Positions 59,962 through 63,391 of a DNA stretch of 63,391 nucleotides are shown piece after piece. The DNA is from Nitrosomonas sp. (lineage in GTDB: Bacteria; Pseudomonadota; Gammaproteobacteria; Burkholderiales; Nitrosomonadaceae), in NCBI GenBank assembly GCA_017994575.1, contig JAGOKN010000004.1, positions 1 through 63,391 on the forward strand, read 5' to 3'. Position 1 is the stretch's first letter, and each line of letters opens with the position of its first letter. The notes under the pieces were generated by a model. It saw nothing but the letters and a program-made list of their open reading frames with translations, did not search any database and was not told where the DNA came from. The position numbers were made by a program, and so were the translations under genes.

Positions 59962-60282
59962 CTATTTAAGTTTGCCCATCACTTTTTGATTGAATCCATA
60001 AACGATTCGGTCACCAGCAAGCTCAACAAGTTCAACGGTTCTTTCTTGCCCTGGTTCGAAGCGGATAGCTGTTCCGGCCATAATATTCAGCCGCATACCA
60101 TAGGCAGCTTCCCGGTCAAATTTCATGGCAGAATTTACTTCAAAGAAATGAAAGTGGGAACCAATTTGTATTGGACGATCCCCTCCATTGGAAACAGTTA
60201 ATGTTTTAGTGTTTCTACCAACATTTAATTCAATTTCGCCCGATTCAGTAAACACTTCACCTGGAATCATTGGTATTCTCAT
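59962..60282 (-). CDS. ureB: Urease beta subunit
   Basis: 106 residues: [59 protein letters not shown] and [12 protein letters not shown] are standard for the separate beta subunit. Structural part of the urease trimer. Between ureA and ureC. Confidence 0.98.
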   Translation of the reverse strand: MRIPMIPGEVFTESGEIELNVGRNTKTLTVSNGGDRPIQIGSHFHFFEVNSAMKFDREAAYGMRLNIMAGTAIRFEPGQERTVELVELAGDRIVYGFNQKVMGKLK

Positions 60283-60303
60283 GATGATCTCCTATTTTAA
60301 TGA

Positions 60304-60606
60304 TTAAACTATCGGATTATGAACAGTAACCAGCTTGGTTCCATCTGGGAACGTTGCTTCGACTTGGATATCCGGAATCATTTCTGGGACACCTTCCATG
60401 ACATCAGCGCGAGTCAGTATTCTCTGTCCACCTGACATCAATTCGGCTACCGTTCGGCCATCTCTGGCGCCTTCCAATACTGCACAGGTAATCAATGCAA
60501 TAGCTTCTGGGTAGTTGAGCCGTAGACCGCGAGCTCTACGTTTTTCAGCCAATAATCCGGCGGTAAATATCATGAGCTTGTCTTTCTCTCTAGGCGTTAG
60601 ATCCAT
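60304..60606 (-). CDS. ureA: Urease gamma subunit
   Basis: 100 residues from [18 protein letters not shown]; an upstream in-frame ATG adds 21 unlikely residues. [20 protein letters not shown]-type and [20 protein letters not shown] motifs are conserved. Ribosome binding site GGAG upstream. Normal length. Confidence 0.98.
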   Translation of the reverse strand: MDLTPREKDKLMIFTAGLLAEKRRARGLRLNYPEAIALITCAVLEGARDGRTVAELMSGGQRILTRADVMEGVPEMIPDIQVEATFPDGTKLVTVHNPIV

Positions 60607-60711
60607 TGTTTTTCTCCTGGGTAAAATAACAGTTACAATTAAAATGACCGCAATTACTGAAGTTTGCAAAAATCAATCAGAAAATTATCTTTAATCAGAT
60701 CGTTGATAGAA

Positions 60712-61665
60712 TCAGGTACTCCACATGCGCGGCACGATTGCTGCGCGATTGAGAATTTCCGGTCGTAACGAACCCCACACGCATAGCATGACATGCCGGG
60801 CGATTTCGCTTGAATCACCCATATAGCGGGCAACGATCACCGATTTTAGTTGTGATAAACCAACCCGAGCGCCAGGATCGTTTTGAGTGACTTTTGCCAT
60901 TTCTTCTCGTGTCACATCGATCAATGATTGCGGTAATGTTTTTACTGTCGCAATAAAAGTGGCACACACCGTCTTGCCGGAAAGCGCCAACGGACCATTC
61001 ATGTTGGGGCTTTCGCCGTTAAGTCGAATTTGCTCCAGCCATATCATTTTATTGTTGTGTTTGATGCTTGTACGCTGCCTGATCTGGCCGTTATTGAAGG
61101 ATTCACCTGATGCCGTTCGACCAAAGCATAAAATTTCACAGCCTGCATAAATTGCATTGTCTTCAAGCGTCACTTCATGATCAATGCGGACATCCGTATT
61201 ATTATAAAAAATGGTTTCTTGAGGCACCCATTCAAGTGAAGCATCGTTTTCTACACTGATTCTGATTTTTTGATGTGAAACATGACCGTTGGCCTTGTAC
61301 CATTTCGTTGCACCGGGAGTCGTAATTTGCGCATGTGCAGATGAGCCAATATGTGCGGTGAATTCAAGTTGATCTCCGCCGACGATTCCGCCGGGTGGAT
61401 GGATAATTACCACATGACAAACTTTACGCCCTTCTGGATATAACGGTTTTTGTACCAAAAGGGGGCCATAGTGCTCTCGTGACACGAGACGCGATGTGCC
61501 AGCATCTTCAGCAAACTTAAGCGATAACCTTGCTTGCAGGGGAGTATGTTTCGAGTTTTCAACCAAGTCGACTGCCGCAGTCGCCATAGACTGCTCTGGA
61601 TATTTCAGAATATTAGGGCTCCGTAGATTAAGGATTGATGTTTCTGAACAATTCGGTAGCAGCAT
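60712..61665 (-). CDS. ureD: Urease accessory protein UreD
   Basis: 317 residues: VIIHPPGGIVGGDQLEFTAH, TTPGATKWYKANGH, EWVPQETIFYNNTDV and RYMGDSSEIARHVML are UreD/UreH motifs. The N-terminal 26 residues before MATAAVD are not typical, so the true start may be the Met at 61587. It forms the UreDFG scaffold on apo-urease. About 40 bases after the porin gene, probably cotranscribed. Confidence 0.93.
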   Translation of the reverse strand: MLLPNCSETSILNLRSPNILKYPEQSMATAAVDLVENSKHTPLQARLSLKFAEDAGTSRLVSREHYGPLLVQKPLYPEGRKVCHVVIIHPPGGIVGGDQLEFTAHIGSSAHAQITTPGATKWYKANGHVSHQKIRISVENDASLEWVPQETIFYNNTDVRIDHEVTLEDNAIYAGCEILCFGRTASGESFNNGQIRQRTSIKHNNKMIWLEQIRLNGESPNMNGPLALSGKTVCATFIATVKTLPQSLIDVTREEMAKVTQNDPGARVGLSQLKSVIVARYMGDSSEIARHVMLCVWGSLRPEILNRAAIVPRMWST

Positions 61666-61706
61666 GATGTTTTTAAGTATTCTGTCCGTGTGGTTCTAGA
61701 GCGTAA

Positions 61707-63077
61707 TTAAATCTGAAGCTGAAAAGAAATTCTGAAAACATCTTGTGTTGGGCCTGCCACTCCTGGTACATAATTCAATCCTTTCGATAAGAGATCGCCA
61801 TGTTGGTAATAAGCAGAAATACGTGCATTAAATCCATCAATAATATAATTTACGCCTGCTTCGATTTCTTCACGATTACTGCTTCGATTGGGTTGCACAC
61901 TGGTAAATCTGCCGTAAGGTTGAAATTGTCCGATACCGACTTTACCTGGAATTAAATAAAGTCCTGTTACTGTCCACGATTTGCCATCAAACATGCAAAA
62001 GCAATCACGATCAGAAAAAGCGGCTGTCGAATAGTCTGCATAAAATTGTTTATATTCAGCATTTAACGTTGTCACACCCATATTGCGCGGCAATACTTTT
62101 TCAAATAATAAATCGCCAGTAAAACCGAGAAAATCACTACGATGTGCTAATGATCCGGCACCATTCTTTTGATAAGACATACCGAATGCCAGCGCTAAAA
62201 TATCACCTGCTTTGCCATAATAGGTACTGGAAGTGTAGTAGCCAGGATTTTTCTCTGGGTTCAGAAAATTATAGGTCACACGTGCGGCGGTCAGTATAGT
62301 GCCGCTTTGATTGGGTCCCGTGGTATTGGATGATTCCAGGCCGCGAAAGACTCCCATTGCATAACCCAGGGTTCCGGGAACGAATCCTGGCTCTGCGTTA
62401 CCCCAGAAAGTTACCCCATCGTCACGACCATAACGACCAGCGCCTCCGTTGCCAAAACCGGTACTGAAATCCTGAGAAAAGAATGGGGTTTTAAAAGCAT
62501 CATGGGTTGCTTGGAAAAACGGACCACTTAATTCTCCTCGTTCTGTGGGCGCTAACATGCGACCACCCCAGACGTTGAAATAGCGGTTGTATTCGAATTT
62601 GGCGATAGCATCAAGAATGTTGTAAGACATCCTGGGATTCTCGCCTGATGCGGTATTGTTACAAAAAAAACATTCGGTATTGATTTCGAATTTTAGATAT
62701 TGATTGATCTGGCCGTTGAGATAAAGACGGGCATTATCGTTACTGTAAGCGCCGCCATGAAAATTTCCGGAATTTTGATTCTCTGTCCATAATCCGGTAC
62801 CTCGATAACCTGCACCCAAACTAATCCATCTAGTCTCACTAGTCTGTACTCTGAGTTTATTGGAAATGGGTTTGACAGATAAATCTATTGCGGTGGCTTG
62901 GGATGCAGATAAGAAAAAAGTGCTCATAAACATAGCGATTAGAAAAATCTTTAGCCGATCATGAAATCTCTGTTCCTCGGTATACCATCCGACTGGGTTA
63001 ACGGTTATTGATAATAATCGGGAATTCCTGATATTGGTTTGCGAATTGCTATTGCCTGTTTGCATGAGGCTGCCCAT
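61707..63077 (-). CDS. Outer-membrane beta-barrel porin (BBP2-like) heading the urease operon
   Basis: 456 residues from the first ATG; a second ATG four codons later fits the upstream GAGG better. An unusual 40-residue extension precedes the hydrophobic signal (LKIFLIAMFMSTFFLSASQA). The mature part is a barrel: WISLGAGYRGTG, YLNGQINQYLKFEINTECFF, FNVWGGRMLAPTERGELSG and a C-terminal FQLQI. CFFCNN places a Cys pair in a loop. Position ahead of ureD suggests a urea- or amide-permeable porin, comparable in role to FmdC of Methylophilus; homology to FmdC was not tested. Confidence 0.78.
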   Translation of the reverse strand: MGSLMQTGNSNSQTNIRNSRLLSITVNPVGWYTEEQRFHDRLKIFLIAMFMSTFFLSASQATAIDLSVKPISNKLRVQTSETRWISLGAGYRGTGLWTENQNSGNFHGGAYSNDNARLYLNGQINQYLKFEINTECFFCNNTASGENPRMSYNILDAIAKFEYNRYFNVWGGRMLAPTERGELSGPFFQATHDAFKTPFFSQDFSTGFGNGGAGRYGRDDGVTFWGNAEPGFVPGTLGYAMGVFRGLESSNTTGPNQSGTILTAARVTYNFLNPEKNPGYYTSSTYYGKAGDILALAFGMSYQKNGAGSLAHRSDFLGFTGDLLFEKVLPRNMGVTTLNAEYKQFYADYSTAAFSDRDCFCMFDGKSWTVTGLYLIPGKVGIGQFQPYGRFTSVQPNRSSNREEIEAGVNYIIDGFNARISAYYQHGDLLSKGLNYVPGVAGPTQDVFRISFQLQI

Positions 63078-63265
63078 CCTCTATGTGGAGTTATCAAACT
63101 GAATGACTGCTAACAGCTATTAATAATTGAAACTAAACTAATTAATTCTATATCAGGATTCTAAAGTGCTAGGTTTGTAATAACTTTATTGCATTTTGTA
63201 TGAATGTGGTCTGCTTAAAATATTAAGAGAAATTTTGGAATTAGCGTTAAAGAATCTTATGAATG

Positions 63266-63391
63266 GGTAATCCCCCCAAAAATTAGAGGAGCAAAGCAGT
63301 AGAATTTTCTATCGTAGACGAAGAGGAATTTTACTGATGAAAAAGCAGCGATTTACGGAAAGCCAGATCATGCAAATACTGAAGCAAGCTG
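63266..63391 (+). mobile_element. IS3-family element, right copy (cut by the window)
   Basis: Starts GGTAATCCCCCCAAAA and runs through a leader nearly identical to the left copy at 125. Its orfA begins at 63337 with an intact reading frame, MKKQRFTESQIMQILKQA, where the left copy has a stop. Same orientation as the left copy. Completeness cannot be judged. Confidence 0.8.
63337..63391 (+). CDS. IS3-family transposase OrfA, N-terminal part
   Basis: The first 18 codons of OrfA, open to the window end. Codon 5 is CGA (Arg), the ancestral state of the TGA in the left copy. Ribosome binding site GAGGAA lies upstream. Confidence 0.75.
   Translation, partial: MKKQRFTESQIMQILKQA

Overview
The window looks like a chromosomal segment of a betaproteobacterium, most likely an ammonia oxidiser of the Nitrosomonas group. 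The basis is indirect: betaproteobacterial gene orders (dacC-dat-DUF493-lipB-lipA, smc-zipA, DUF971-ubiE), a small cytochrome c-552, a full urease operon with a urea transporter, and a moderate-to-low GC composition. No amo or hao gene is present, so the assignment is inference.

Layout. Positions 1-1.1 kb are a pile of broken insertion sequences (IS66 end, IS3-family copy with a nonsense codon, IS5-family remnant) next to a tRNA-Ser(UGA). From 1.5 to 8.2 kb come a secreted lipase, a TauE-type exporter, an EVE protein, a thioredoxin-like protein, a HAD phosphatase, 6S RNA behind zapA and a ZapB-like coiled coil, a CDGSH protein and zipA. From 8.3 to 28.6 kb lie housekeeping genes: smc, queF, an MltD-type transglycosylase, pepA, thyA-folA, an ornithine/lysine decarboxylase with a leader peptide, dcd, mrp, metG, yggS, ubiE and phoB-phoR. 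From 28.7 to 32.1 kb is a less familiar block of exported proteins: a cysteine-rich peptide, a beta-barrel porin, and two paralogous small proteins, one of them frameshifted twice. From 32.3 to 47.3 kb come lgt, ilvD, cytochrome c-552, an OsmC protein, the lipA/lipB/dat/dacC run, ligA, an aquaporin coupled to a secreted protein, and a purine/methionine salvage pair followed by def.

47.3-49.6 kb is a small accessory island: an IS3 fragment, a serine recombinase lacking its catalytic domain, and a GC-rich DUF2945-DUF488 pair. The last 14 kb (49.6-63.1 kb) form a coherent metal/urea block: a metal ABC transporter divergent from a TonB receptor, then NikR, then on the opposite strand a run encoding an outer-membrane porin, UreD, UreA, UreB, UreC, UreE, UreF, UreG and a urea transporter. 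Together these could take up nickel and urea through both membranes and hydrolyse urea to ammonia, the energy substrate of an ammonia oxidiser. The window ends inside a second, same-orientation copy of the IS3-family element seen at the left edge.
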